From Nocardioides panaciterrulae (GTDB lineage Bacteria > Actinomycetota > Actinomycetes > Propionibacteriales > Nocardioidaceae): a stretch of 64,000 bases of DNA. Under the pieces are notes generated by a model that worked only from the letters and a program-made list of their open reading frames with translations, was not told where the DNA came from and searched no databases. The DNA lies in contig NZ_JACCBG010000001.1 of the NCBI RefSeq assembly GCF_013409645.1, positions 620,001 to 684,000 on the forward strand, read 5' to 3'. This document shows positions 9,699 through 17,606 of the stretch, in pieces; position 1 is the stretch's first letter, and each line of letters begins with the position of its first letter. The translations under genes and the position numbers were made by a program.

Positions 9699-10045
9699 GC
9701 GAGCTGGGAGAAGCGTTCAGTTCTGGCGCCCTACTCGTTATTATTCGTCAGCGTCAGCGATTCCGCCGTTGTGAAAGCCCGCCAATGGCCAGACCGCAAC
9801 CTTCTCGCTGCGCTCGGCCTTGTCTTTGTGGCCAGCCCTGTTTGGGCAGCTCAGCGTCATTATCGCGACGACCGGGGTAGGTGTAAGGATTAGCGATCCT
9901 CAAGCCCGCCCACTGGGGGGATTATGCTTACTTCATGACGGGGGCGTGGACGTTGCTTGGGGTCAATACTGGCGTGCCATCGTTGCAGGCGGCCATGGGT
10001 ACCTCTAAATCGACATTGGGTATTTGTGGCGGGCGCAAGTGAGCT
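9699..10045 (+). pseudogene. Probable remnant of a membrane protein (polymerase or GT-C type)
   Basis: No intact gene is present. One frame, directly behind the previous TAA, reads a hydrophobic run (LLAALGLVFVASPVWAAQR) and stops near 9893. In another frame about 9902-10000 reads PAHWGDYAYFMTGAWTLLG, which looks like the first loop of multi-membrane-span sugar transferases (GT-C) or polymerases. Together with the lack of any wzy-like polymerase elsewhere in the locus, this suggests a frameshifted and truncated membrane gene. The evidence is short similarity by eye, so confidence is low. Confidence 0.3.
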
Positions 10046-10329
10046 TGCGTGCGTGCGTCATGCGCTGGTGCTCAGGCGGTTAGCGTTTTCATTGGTTGCG
10101 GCCGGAATGTCCCCTTGCTTCTGTATCTCAGGATTCAAGAAGTTGAACCGTCGATCGTTTGGGCAGCTGACAAATACAGGTCTGTCTGCTGGGTGTGCTC
10201 GACCCAAGGTATCTATGCTGGCCCGTTTCACGGCACTTCGCAGTTGAGGTTGTGCCGCGGCCTCTGGGGGTGGCTGGATGGGGGCCGGGGTCCCCTGAAG
10301 ATGGAGGTTCCCACGCCGACCATGCAGCA

Positions 10330-10620
10330 GACCTCGACTTGTCCGACGCTGCCTTCGTATGCCCTGGCCTGACCAAGTTCTGTCGGCTCGACGAGTTCGG
10401 CCCCGAGGTTTCCGGCCAGCGGCTGGAACCCGGTCGGGCTGTCCTCGCTTCGCCGATCCTCGGGCCCGGTGACGGATCCGATCGGTGGCGTCGCAGCGGA
10501 TGCCACGGCGTCCCGCGCGGCACCGTGACCAGGCCACTGGCGCAGCAGCCGCTGAGCTGGCGACCCAGTTGGGGCGACAGATCAGCGCATTCCCGGCTGA
10601 GCAAGCGAGGTCTAGCAGCC
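10330..10620 (+). pseudogene. Decayed ISL3-family transposase fragment
   Basis: One frame reads FCRLDEFGPEVSGQRLEPGR, then AVLAS, GCHGVPRGTVTRPLAQQPL and SWRP. This follows the N-terminal zinc-binding and wing region of actinobacterial ISL3 transposases, which read roughly GLDELGLVVTGQRLEPDRAV, then CHG and W-R-P. About 20 residues later SRLSKRGL matches the family's KLSRRGL, so the segment between is deleted. The zinc Cys residues are partly lost, the rest of the transposase is absent and no clear terminal repeats remain. An IS insertion followed by decay explains the large coding gap in the polysaccharide locus. Confidence 0.65.
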
Positions 10621-10930
10621 GCTGGTGTGGCGGCTTCTGCCGTCGAGTCGACGACTCTCAGCAAGCGGGGCCGGGCCCCACACGGCCGGCCTCAGGCGGA
10701 CGCGGGGCTGTCTGCAGCGACCAAATTCAGGTCAGATGATTCCGCGGGTCTTGGTTGAAGCGCTATAGGGTCGCATCGGGGTGGGCATGTCTCGCGTCAA
10801 TTGCCGCCTCTTGCTAGGATTGTGGGGGCTCGGACGGGACTGCTGGATACGAGTACTTATATATTTCGCAAGAGGTCGGGCCTAGGCTAGATCGCAGCAG
10901 GACACTTAACCTAACACGAAGGGAACGGGC
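10621..10930 (+). other. Leader of the nucleotide-sugar dehydrogenase gene
   Basis: No coding frame is recognised. The part to about 10740 may be more IS debris. From 10800 the composition turns AT-rich (ACTTATATATTTCG near 10855), which is where a promoter for the dehydrogenase would sit. GAAGGGA at 10918-10924 is its ribosome site. Confidence 0.4.
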
Positions 10931-12187
10931 GTGAGCCACGTTGTTGTTGTCGGTTTGGGGTATGTCGGTCTCCCCCTTGTCGACGAAGCTTGCCGCTCGG
11001 GACTGCAAGTTACTGGATTTGACATAAATTCGGATGTAGTGGCAACACTCAATAGTGGTAAGTCCCATGTGGATGATCTCGGCGATGACCGCGTTGCCGA
11101 ACTTATTCAGCTAGGTTTTCGCGCTACGACTGACGCCGCCGTCGTTGCGGCTGCTGAGACGGTTGTGATCTGTGTCCCGACGCCCCTTAGCGCCGACGGC
11201 GGCCCCGATCTCGCGGCGGTCGAGTTTGCGTGCCGGTCCATTGCGCCGCACATGGCGGTTGGGACGCTGGTGGTACTGGAATCAACTACCTACCCCGGAA
11301 CTACTGCAGAGTTTGTCACGCCACTACTTGAGCAGGTGTCGGGGCTCAGGGTGGATGTTGATTTCTTCGTTGCATATTCTCCAGAGCGGATTGATCCGGG
11401 TAACCACCAATACGGTCTTCGAAACACTCCGAAGATTGTCGGTGCAGACGGGGACACTGCTCGGGCCCTTGCGGCTGAGTTCTATTCTCGAGTTGTTGAT
11501 GAGGTTGTTCTGGCGCGCGGCTCTCGCGAGGCAGAGTCTGCAAAACTGCTTGAAAATACTTATCGCCATGTGAATATAGCATTGGTCAATGAGATGGCAC
11601 GATTTTTCCATGAACTCTCAATCGACTTCTGGAATGTGATTGAACTTGCGTCAACAAAGCCATTTGGCTTTCACGCCTTCCGTCCGGGCCCTGGCGTGGG
11701 TGGTCATTGCATTCCCATTGATCCGAATTACTTGAGTCACAGGGTGCGTTCGCAACTTGGTTACGGATTCCGGTTCGTTGAGCTCGCTCAGGAAGTGAAC
11801 GCTTCGATGCCTGCGTACGTGGTCTTCCGGGCCGCAGAATTGCTCAATGATTCGGCCAAGGCATTGAGGGGCAGTAGGGTCATTCTGCTTGGTGTAACCT
11901 ATAAGGCTGATATTGCTGATGTGCGGGAATCGCCGGCGGTCGCCGTTGCCGAGAAGCTCGTTGCGAGTGGAGCCAGTGTTCGATTCTGCGATCCGCACGT
12001 TGACGTTTGGAACGTGGATGGCGTGAGTCCAGTCGAGGGGGATCTACTGGAGGCCGTGCGCGAGGCGGACCTAACAATCCTCCTGCAGGCGCACTCGCAG
12101 TTTGATCTGGATGCCATTGCAGATGCGGCTGGGGTGCTATTCGACACGCGGGGCGCGGTGACAAGCACCCGCAGCGTTCGCCTATAA
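10931..12187 (+). CDS. Nucleotide-sugar 6-dehydrogenase (UDP-GlcNAc/ManNAc type)
   Basis: A 418-residue NAD-dependent enzyme that oxidises C6 of a UDP sugar to the uronic acid. The Rossmann motif VVGLGYVGLP begins at residue 6. The active-site segment GPGVGGHCIPIDP carries the catalytic Cys260, and the C-terminal domain begins near VILLGVTYKADIADVRESPA. The PFGFHAFRPGPG wording favours the WbpA/WecC group (UDP-GlcNAc or UDP-ManNAc) over UDP-glucose dehydrogenase. The GTG start has GAAGGGA seven bases upstream. It supplies an acidic sugar for the polymer. GC is still below the genome norm. Confidence 0.88.
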   Translation: MSHVVVVGLGYVGLPLVDEACRSGLQVTGFDINSDVVATLNSGKSHVDDLGDDRVAELIQLGFRATTDAAVVAAAETVVICVPTPLSADGGPDLAAVEFACRSIAPHMAVGTLVVLESTTYPGTTAEFVTPLLEQVSGLRVDVDFFVAYSPERIDPGNHQYGLRNTPKIVGADGDTARALAAEFYSRVVDEVVLARGSREAESAKLLENTYRHVNIALVNEMARFFHELSIDFWNVIELASTKPFGFHAFRPGPGVGGHCIPIDPNYLSHRVRSQLGYGFRFVELAQEVNASMPAYVVFRAAELLNDSAKALRGSRVILLGVTYKADIADVRESPAVAVAEKLVASGASVRFCDPHVDVWNVDGVSPVEGDLLEAVREADLTILLQAHSQFDLDAIADAAGVLFDTRGAVTSTRSVRL

Positions 12188-12396
12188 CACCTCCTGGCGA
12201 GGCCGCCGGCGTTGGATCCGTGCAATAGAGTCGACCGAGTGACCAAAGCATCTATACGGAGGTCCGTGGCCGGGGTGCGAGCGTTCTGACTGTCTGACAG
12301 ATTGTCCCCCGGGGTGGGCAGGCGATCCGCGCGGATTCGGCTTTGCTGGTTCGCAAAGATGTTGAGGCGGCTTGAGGAGCTGCGAGAGAGGCTGGC

Positions 12397-13482
12397 ATGG
12401 AGATCGCGATGCTCGGCACACGGGGCGTGCCCGCTCGATACGGTGGCTTTGAGACCGCGATTGAGGAGATCGGCAGTCGTCTGGCAGCCAAGGGCCACCG
12501 GGTGCGCGTCTACTGCCGCAACCAGGGCCAGACTCAGAAGACCCACAAGGGCATGGAGCTCCTCAACCTTCCTGCGGTGCGGCGATCGTCCCTCGAAACC
12601 TTGAGCCACACGGGGTTGTCGGCCCTGCACAGCTTCGGCCGCAAGCCTGACGTCGCGGTCCTGTTCAATGCGGGCAACGCGCCCTTCATCCCGGTGCTCC
12701 GGGCGCGTGGTATCCCGACGGCAGTGCATGTGGACGGGCTGGAGTGGAAGCGCGCGAAGTGGCAGGGTCTGGGCGCCAAGTACTACAAGTGGGCCGAGGG
12801 TGTTTGTGCCCGGTCCGAGACTGCCCTGATCGCGGATGCCCAGGGCATCGCCGACTACCTCCAGGTCGAGTACAACGCTCCGAGTTACCTCATCGCCTAC
12901 GGCGCCGAGATCCTGGATCCCGGACTCGACAAGCTGGGCGATCTCAACCTTCAGAGCCGGGAGTTCCACCTCGTTGTGGCCCGGATGGAGCCGGAGAACC
13001 ACGTCGACCTGATTGTCGAAGGGTACTGTCAGGCGGGTTCGTCACGACCCCTAGTGGTGGTCGGTTCCGCTCCCTACCAGGACGAGTACATCGCGAGCCT
13101 GAAGGAGTTGGCCAAGGGTCACGACGTCAGGTTCGTCGGCTCGGTCTGGGATCAGGACCTCTTGAACCAGCTCTACGCTCATGCTCGGTCCTACTTGCAC
13201 GGCCATTCGGTGGGCGGGACGAATCCCTCGCTGTTGCGCGCCCTCGGTTGCGGCGCCCCAGTCACCGCCTTCGATGTGAACTTCAACCACGAGGTCACTG
13301 CGGAGCACGCCCGCTTCTTCAGCGACGCAAAGTCAGCTGCCACGGCCATTCGAGCGGACGACGCGGACCTTGAGGCGGCGCGCTCGAGGGGCACCCTGGG
13401 ACAACGTCACGTCGAAAAGGCCTACCGGTGGGACGAGGTAGCCGACCGGTACGAGCAGATGCTGGTGGAGATCGCCGGCTGA
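12397..13482 (+). CDS. DUF1972-type glycosyltransferase
   Basis: A 361-residue GT-B enzyme. Its first residues, MLGTRGVPARYGGFETAIEE, are the hallmark of the DUF1972/rhamnosyltransferase-1 N-terminal domain, and SYLHGHSVGGTNPSLLRALG supplies the donor-binding loop of GT4. It comes 209 bases after the dehydrogenase and is clearly richer in GC than the genes before it, so it probably belongs to the conserved backbone of the locus. A hairpin follows its stop. The sugar transferred cannot be read from the sequence. Confidence 0.85.
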   Translation: MEIAMLGTRGVPARYGGFETAIEEIGSRLAAKGHRVRVYCRNQGQTQKTHKGMELLNLPAVRRSSLETLSHTGLSALHSFGRKPDVAVLFNAGNAPFIPVLRARGIPTAVHVDGLEWKRAKWQGLGAKYYKWAEGVCARSETALIADAQGIADYLQVEYNAPSYLIAYGAEILDPGLDKLGDLNLQSREFHLVVARMEPENHVDLIVEGYCQAGSSRPLVVVGSAPYQDEYIASLKELAKGHDVRFVGSVWDQDLLNQLYAHARSYLHGHSVGGTNPSLLRALGCGAPVTAFDVNFNHEVTAEHARFFSDAKSAATAIRADDADLEAARSRGTLGQRHVEKAYRWDEVADRYEQMLVEIAG

Positions 13483-13489
13483 GTGGCAC

Positions 13490-13507
13490 GAGCGTCCCAG
13501 GACGCTC
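13490..13507 (+). terminator. Hairpin after the glycosyltransferase gene
   Basis: GAGCGTC at 13490-13496 pairs with GACGCTC at 13501-13507 across a four-base loop, eight bases past the stop. There is no T-run, as is common in actinobacteria. It lies between two convergent genes and would stop the rightward transcript. Confidence 0.5.
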
Positions 13508-13780
13508 CTCCTACCTCAAGTTGAGGAACATCGTTGACCGCACCCAAGGGGACCGAGAACGGCTCCTAACGTCTCGATCATGAGCGCCGCTCCGTCGCCT
13601 GGAGACCGTTGCACTGCCTGTGGACACGCTCTGGGCGCTCCCCAGCCTCTGGTGCGCGTCCTGTGGACCCGGTGTGTCTGGGGCTCACGGTGTCGCCACG
13701 TGGTCGATCCGTCTCCGGTATGGGCGGACCAGTTGTGCGGATGCAACGGCCGCCAACATCGTGGCCGGAACCAGTCGCTC
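13508..13780 (+). other. Convergent intergenic region, nothing recognised
   Basis: This is the 3' space between the two converging polysaccharide genes. A 72-codon open frame at 13580-13798 runs into the opposite gene, has no ribosome site and looks like chance. Confidence 0.4.
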
Positions 13781-15238
13781 TCAGTAGGCGCCGCGTGAGC
13801 CGACGACGGCGCTGAAGGTCTTCGCGAGGATCGACAGGTCCTGCATCATCGACCAGTTGTCGACGTAGTAGAGGTCGAGTCGGATCGCCTCCGGCCAGGA
13901 CAGGTCCGAGCGGCCGGAGACCTGCCACAGACCGGTCATGCCCGGCCGCACGCGCAGCCGGCGTTGGGCGTCGCGGTCGTACGTCGCCACCTCGTGGGGC
14001 AGCGGCGGGCGGGGGCCCACCAGGCTCATGTCGCCGCGCAGGACGTTGATCAGCTGCGGCAACTCGTCGAGGGAGAAGCGGCGCAGCAGGCGACCCGGCG
14101 TGGTGACCCGGGGGTCGTCCTTCATCTTGAAGAGGCCGCTCTCGTAGCCCTGCTCCTCGTGGAGCTTGGCGAGCAGCTGCTCGGCGTCGACCACCATCGT
14201 GCGGAACTTCAGGCACTCGAACTTCCGGCCGTCGAGTCCGACCCGGGTCTGCTTGAAAGTGACCGGGCCACCGTCGTGGGTGCGGATCCGCAGGCTGATC
14301 GCCAGGAGTAGGGGAGCGAAGAGCGAGAGGAGCGCCGCCGACCCGACGATGTCGAAGAGCCGCTTGCCCCACCGGGAGGCGTCCGTGGCGGTCGGCGGGT
14401 CGATGTGCATCAACGGCAGGCCGCCCACGGGACGGACCTTGATCCGGTCGCTGGAGATGTCGGTGACGCTTGGAGCGACGACCACCTGGACGTCCTCGTG
14501 CTCGAGCTGCCAGATCATCTTCCGCATCTGGTTGCTGGAGCCCATCGAGCCGCCCGCGAAGAAGATCACGTCGACGTCGGTGAGCGCAGCGATCGAGGCG
14601 GCCTCGTCGATGTTGCCGTAGACCGGGATGCCGCTGGCGGTCTCCTCGCGCAGGTCGTGCTCGGGTGTCAGCGCGCCGGCGACCTGGTAGCCGAGCCAGG
14701 GCTCGCGTCTCAGCACGGAGGCGATCTCGTCGATGTGCGGCTCCGACCCGGCGATCAGCACCCGCTGCTGCAGCGCGCCGCGTCGACGCAGCCCGTGGAT
14801 GGCCTTACGCAGGAAGTAGCGGCCCAGGATCAGCGACGGCAGTCCGAGGGCGAAGGTCGGGACGAAGAAGCCGCGCGCCAGGTCGAACTTAGTCAGGTAG
14901 CAGGCGATGCCGATCACGCCGGCGGTTGCCAGCGTCGCGTTGCTGACCCGCTTGAACTCCTCGGTGCCGGCGCCGAAGACGTTGCGCCGGTAGCCGCCGG
15001 CCACCACGATCGCCAGCAACCAGCAGAACAGGATGGCGGGGCCTGCCATCCCGAGGGTGCCGACGACGTTCGCCGAGCGAGCGAAGATGTCGAGCTGCTC
15101 CCGACCGAGCGCGGCGAGGCCGCCGATCCCGGCGATGACCACGAGGTCGAGGGTGAGGGCGGTGGCCGGCAGCATCCGCAGGTGCCGGGTGGGCGCCGCG
15201 GTCGCGAGGCGCTCCCGACGATCCGAGATCAGGGTCAT
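13781..15238 (-). CDS. Polyprenyl glycosylphosphotransferase (initiating enzyme)
   Basis: A 485-residue WbaP-type enzyme that moves a sugar-1-phosphate to undecaprenyl phosphate and so starts each repeat unit. About five hydrophobic segments lie in the N-terminal 150 residues, followed by a Rossmann-like CoA-binding-type domain (VLIAGSEPHIDEI). The C-terminal transferase domain has the KRLFDIVGSAALL membrane helix, KFRTM, and the catalytic DELPQLINVLRGDMSLVGPR block. It faces the glycosyltransferase genes from the far end of the locus. Its GC is that of the host genome, so it seems part of the stable frame around the variable cassette. Confidence 0.94.
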   Translation of the reverse strand: MTLISDRRERLATAAPTRHLRMLPATALTLDLVVIAGIGGLAALGREQLDIFARSANVVGTLGMAGPAILFCWLLAIVVAGGYRRNVFGAGTEEFKRVSNATLATAGVIGIACYLTKFDLARGFFVPTFALGLPSLILGRYFLRKAIHGLRRRGALQQRVLIAGSEPHIDEIASVLRREPWLGYQVAGALTPEHDLREETASGIPVYGNIDEAASIAALTDVDVIFFAGGSMGSSNQMRKMIWQLEHEDVQVVVAPSVTDISSDRIKVRPVGGLPLMHIDPPTATDASRWGKRLFDIVGSAALLSLFAPLLLAISLRIRTHDGGPVTFKQTRVGLDGRKFECLKFRTMVVDAEQLLAKLHEEQGYESGLFKMKDDPRVTTPGRLLRRFSLDELPQLINVLRGDMSLVGPRPPLPHEVATYDRDAQRRLRVRPGMTGLWQVSGRSDLSWPEAIRLDLYYVDNWSMMQDLSILAKTFSAVVGSRGAY

Positions 15239-15616
15239 GCCAGTTCAGTCCTGTCACCCGTGAGGAAGGTGAGTGCCGGGTAGATAGTTGTCGCCGTCAA
15301 GAGTCCATCCTGACTCACGGCCGCCCCCGTCGCCACCTGTTGTCCGATCCTTAACACGCGCTCACGGACCCGAACCACGCAAGACACATCAACCCCACTG
15401 CATCACACAGTGTGCGCCAGGGCAGGCGGTTCGGCCAAGTCGTTCCGCACCCCCATCCAATGGATGAGACGTGCGTCACATCCCCGGATGGTGGGCCACG
15501 TGGACGGTGGTGGCTAGAGTGCCGCAGTTGCACGGGGACGGGCGCTCGAGGGGCGACCCCACGCGGCGCCGCCCACGCCCGGGCGGACCGTACGACTGGA
15601 GAGGTGGACTCTGTCC
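15239..15616 (-). other. Leader region between divergent genes
   Basis: A 378-base divergent spacer holding the promoter of the glycosylphosphotransferase (leftward) and of the small-protein cluster (rightward). On the minus strand TATCTA near 15283 could be a -10. GGAGAGGTGG at 15598-15607 serves the rightward gene. No repeat or RNA motif was recognised. Confidence 0.4.
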
Positions 15617-15817
15617 GTGGCCGGAACCCGCAAGATCGTCACCGTGCATTCGCCCGTCCCGGAGGCGGCGCTCAATGCGCTGCTGACCGGGATCGAGGAC
15701 GCACTCCACAGCAGTGGCGCGTCGCGGGTCTGGATCGACGGGACCGGGAGCCCCGACATGGTGGTGATGGCCGACTTCGCCCCGCGCACCGGCGGTCCGG
15801 GCGAGGAGCGTCCGTAG
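15617..15817 (+). CDS. Small protein, copy 1 of a tandem paralogous family
   Basis: 66 residues, no recognised family. It reads K-I-V-T-V-H-S-P, then ALNALLTGIEDALHSSGASR, then VWID, then DMVVMADF. The same pattern recurs in the genes at 15934 and 16459: I-[LV]-T-[LV]-H-x-P, a helix with L-T-x-[IL]-E-x-[AT]-L, G-A-x-x-V-W-I-D, then a D-[ML]-[TV]-V-[ML]-A strand. The predicted order is strand, helix, strand, strand. GTG 15617 has GGAGAGGTGG about ten bases upstream. It is cytosolic, with no signal or membrane segment. Confidence 0.6.
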   Translation: MAGTRKIVTVHSPVPEAALNALLTGIEDALHSSGASRVWIDGTGSPDMVVMADFAPRTGGPGEERP

Positions 15818-15933
15818 CCCGGAGGTGTGCGTCCTCCCGCGGCGGGTCGGGGAGGAGTACGCTGAGCGCGGCTTCTCGGGCCCGGGATGTGCGTGTGTCG
15901 AGAAGCTCGATGACCACGAAAGAGGCGGCGGCC

Positions 15934-16176
15934 ATGACGACTCGCAGGATCCTCACGCTCCATGCGCCGGTCGGGAAGTCGGTGCTGGACGGCGTGCTGA
16001 CCTCGCTCGAGCAGACGCTGGTCGATGTCGGCGCGGAGCGGGTCTGGATCGATCCCACCTCCGCGGACGACCTGACCGTGCTGGCGGACTTCCCCGAGCC
16101 GGCCACGAACGAGCACGCGGTGCCGGCTCCGCGGGCCGTCGAGGAGGCCGAGGGCCGCAAGTGCGTCGGCCGCTAG
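15934..16176 (+). CDS. Small protein, copy 2 of a tandem paralogous family
   Basis: 80 residues. The core (RRILTLHAPVGKSVLDGVL, then LEQTLVDVGAERVWIDP, then DDLTVLADFPEP) aligns without gaps to the copies at 15617 and 16459. ATG 15934 is chosen over ATG 15910 because AAAGAGG lies eight bases before it and it gives the same M-x-x-R-R-I start as its paralogues. Copies 2 and 3 both carry a short charged or proline-containing tail ending in PAPRA, which copy 1 lacks. Function unknown. Confidence 0.6.
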   Translation: MTTRRILTLHAPVGKSVLDGVLTSLEQTLVDVGAERVWIDPTSADDLTVLADFPEPATNEHAVPAPRAVEEAEGRKCVGR

Positions 16177-16280
16177 CCGGACCCGCGGCCGCCGTCCAGC
16201 GCTGGCTCGAGCCTTACCCGATTTTCGGTATCTCCGGCGCGTCGCGGTTCGCGCGATCGCGCGAGGGGCAAACTCCCCAC

Positions 16281-16415
16281 ATGTGGTGGCTCCTGGTGGG
16301 CGCGGGCCTGTGGTGGCTCGTGGTGCCGCTCCCGTTGGCGGTCCTCGTGGGTCGCGCCTTCGCCGCGGCCGGCGAAGAGGAGCCTGCGGAGATGCAGCTC
16401 ACGGAGATCGGCTGA
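16281..16415 (+). CDS. Tiny single-span membrane protein
   Basis: 44 residues. MWWLLVGAGLWWLVVPLPLA continues into a short hydrophobic stretch, then VGRAF and an acidic tail (AAGEEEPAE). This is one membrane helix with an Arg just after it and a soluble end. GAGGGG at 16262-16267 is a distant ribosome site. Similar tiny proteins with a Trp-rich helix followed by GR occur in related genomes from memory, but I cannot name a family. It lies between two copies of the small paralogue family. Confidence 0.45.
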   Translation: MWWLLVGAGLWWLVVPLPLAVLVGRAFAAAGEEEPAEMQLTEIG

Positions 16416-16458
16416 GCCGACGGCGTCACCGACCGGGGCCGGACTCGTTGAACCGGGC

Positions 16459-16719
16459 ATGATCCCCGCAAGTACTCAGAGCCGCCAGGTGGCCGAACGC
16501 CGCATCCTGACCCTGCACGTGCCCCAGCGGCCGCACGTCGTCGACGAGGTGCTCACCGCGATCGAGGGCGCCCTGCTCGGCGCCGGTGCCGCGCACGTGT
16601 GGATCGATCCGTCCTCCGGCGAGGACATGACCGTGATGGCCGAGCTGCCGGTGGCCGCGGACGCGCTCGAGCCGGGGCCCCACGCGGTGGGCCTCCCGGC
16701 GCCGCGGGCGGCGTCCTAG
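16459..16719 (+). CDS. Small protein, copy 3 of a tandem paralogous family
   Basis: 86 residues from ATG 16459, or 76 from GTG 16489, which would start M-A-E-R-R-I-L-T-L-H exactly like its paralogues and is therefore quite likely. The core RRILTLHVPQRPHVVDEVL, AIEGALLGAGAAHVWIDPS and EDMTVMAELP gives the clearest version of the family pattern. It ends ten bases before the stop of the opposite membrane-protein gene. Function unknown. Confidence 0.6.
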   Translation: MIPASTQSRQVAERRILTLHVPQRPHVVDEVLTAIEGALLGAGAAHVWIDPSSGEDMTVMAELPVAADALEPGPHAVGLPAPRAAS

Positions 16720-16729
16720 TCGGCTGTCG

Positions 16730-17494
16730 TCAGTGCGCGTGGCTGCCGGCCGCGAGGTCGACCCGGTCGGGCTCGCGCTGGGTGGGCAGGTCCTCCAGCC
16801 GCTTGCCGGGGGAGGCCAGCGCCACCACGCCGCTGAGCAGCAGCAGCACGCCGCACGCCACCTCGGCGCCCACGGTGCCCCCGATCTCGTGGTTGGCGAG
16901 GAACCCGCGCAGGACCAGCCCGACCCCGCAGAGCAGGATGACCAGGGTCGAGAGCAGGTGCCGGCCGGGCTGGCCGAACAGGATCCGCAGCGCGCCGGCC
17001 GAGCAGAGAATCGAGAAGCCCAAGGACCAGTTCGCGTTGGTCTGGGAGACGTAGCCGATCGGGTAGAGCCCCCACTGGGCGACCAGCAGGAACAGCCCCA
17101 CCAGCGCCGCCACCATCGCGGCCGCGTTGGCCAGCGGCGGGCGCGGCGCGTTCCTCGAGCTGTACTCCTCGAGCAGCCGGACCCGGTCGAGCTCCCGGGA
17201 CTTCCGCCGCACCTTCGGGTCCTCGAGCATCGCGCCCGGCTTCACGCCCTCGCGCTGCTCGCCGTGGACCGCCTGCTTGACCTCGTCCTTGGGCGCGACC
17301 CGGTGCGCGTCGTACATCACCCCGCCGCGGACGCCCACCGTGCCGCCGACCAGCAGCACGACCACGCCGGCGATCGCCCAGATCCACGAGGTGAACGCGA
17401 CGCCGAGGCCGATCAGGACGGCACCGGCCAGCGCGAGGATCAGGCCTAGCCAGACACCGCGGGGCTTGACGGTGGGCTGCTTGTGGTCAGACAT
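16730..17494 (-). CDS. Multi-span membrane protein, paralogue of the one at 25.5 kb
   Basis: A 254-residue membrane protein. Two hydrophobic helices lie near residues 14-55, then a charged cytosolic stretch (about 60-115) and a C-terminal set of roughly five helices. The run NANWSLGFSILCSAGALRIL followed by FGQPGRHL is matched closely in the protein at 25454-26083 (DANWALGF, AGALRILVGNPGRHL). Order and spacing agree, so the C-terminal halves are paralogous and only this copy has the extra N-terminal helices. No enzymatic motif. Function unknown. Confidence 0.7.
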   Translation of the reverse strand: MSDHKQPTVKPRGVWLGLILALAGAVLIGLGVAFTSWIWAIAGVVVLLVGGTVGVRGGVMYDAHRVAPKDEVKQAVHGEQREGVKPGAMLEDPKVRRKSRELDRVRLLEEYSSRNAPRPPLANAAAMVAALVGLFLLVAQWGLYPIGYVSQTNANWSLGFSILCSAGALRILFGQPGRHLLSTLVILLCGVGLVLRGFLANHEIGGTVGAEVACGVLLLLSGVVALASPGKRLEDLPTQREPDRVDLAAGSHAH

Positions 17495-17570
17495 GAGGGA
17501 AGCCTTTCTGTGCTACGGGGCAATCAGTTACCTACCCAGTTGGGGCCGGGTTCTCACGTCCTGTGTCGGG

Positions 17571-17606
17571 ATCTCGAGGCTCGTCGCTTCTCGCACCTCG
17601 ATCAGC
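17571..17606 (+). repeat. Possible diverged copy of the dispersed CTCGA repeat
   Basis: GGGATCTCGAGGCTCGTCGC followed by TTCTCGCACCTCGATCAGCG has the same frame (GGTCTCGA, GCTCG, CTCG, TCGACCA) as the cluster at 18706-18892 but with many changes. It covers the 3' end of the enolase-superfamily gene. Confidence 0.35.

Noticed and set aside
10058..10664. Minus-strand frames of 159-178 codons in the IS remnant
   Set aside because: Arg/Pro/Gly-rich antisense of the transposase fragment without any motif.
13580..13815. Small plus-strand frames in the convergent gap at 13.6 kb
   Set aside because: No ribosome site, run into the opposite gene, Arg/Ser-rich composition.
3743..15238. Sulfotransferase or APS kinase to match cysDN
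   Set aside because: No P-loop plus PAPS-binding pattern was found in any gene of the locus, so polymer sulfation stays a guess.
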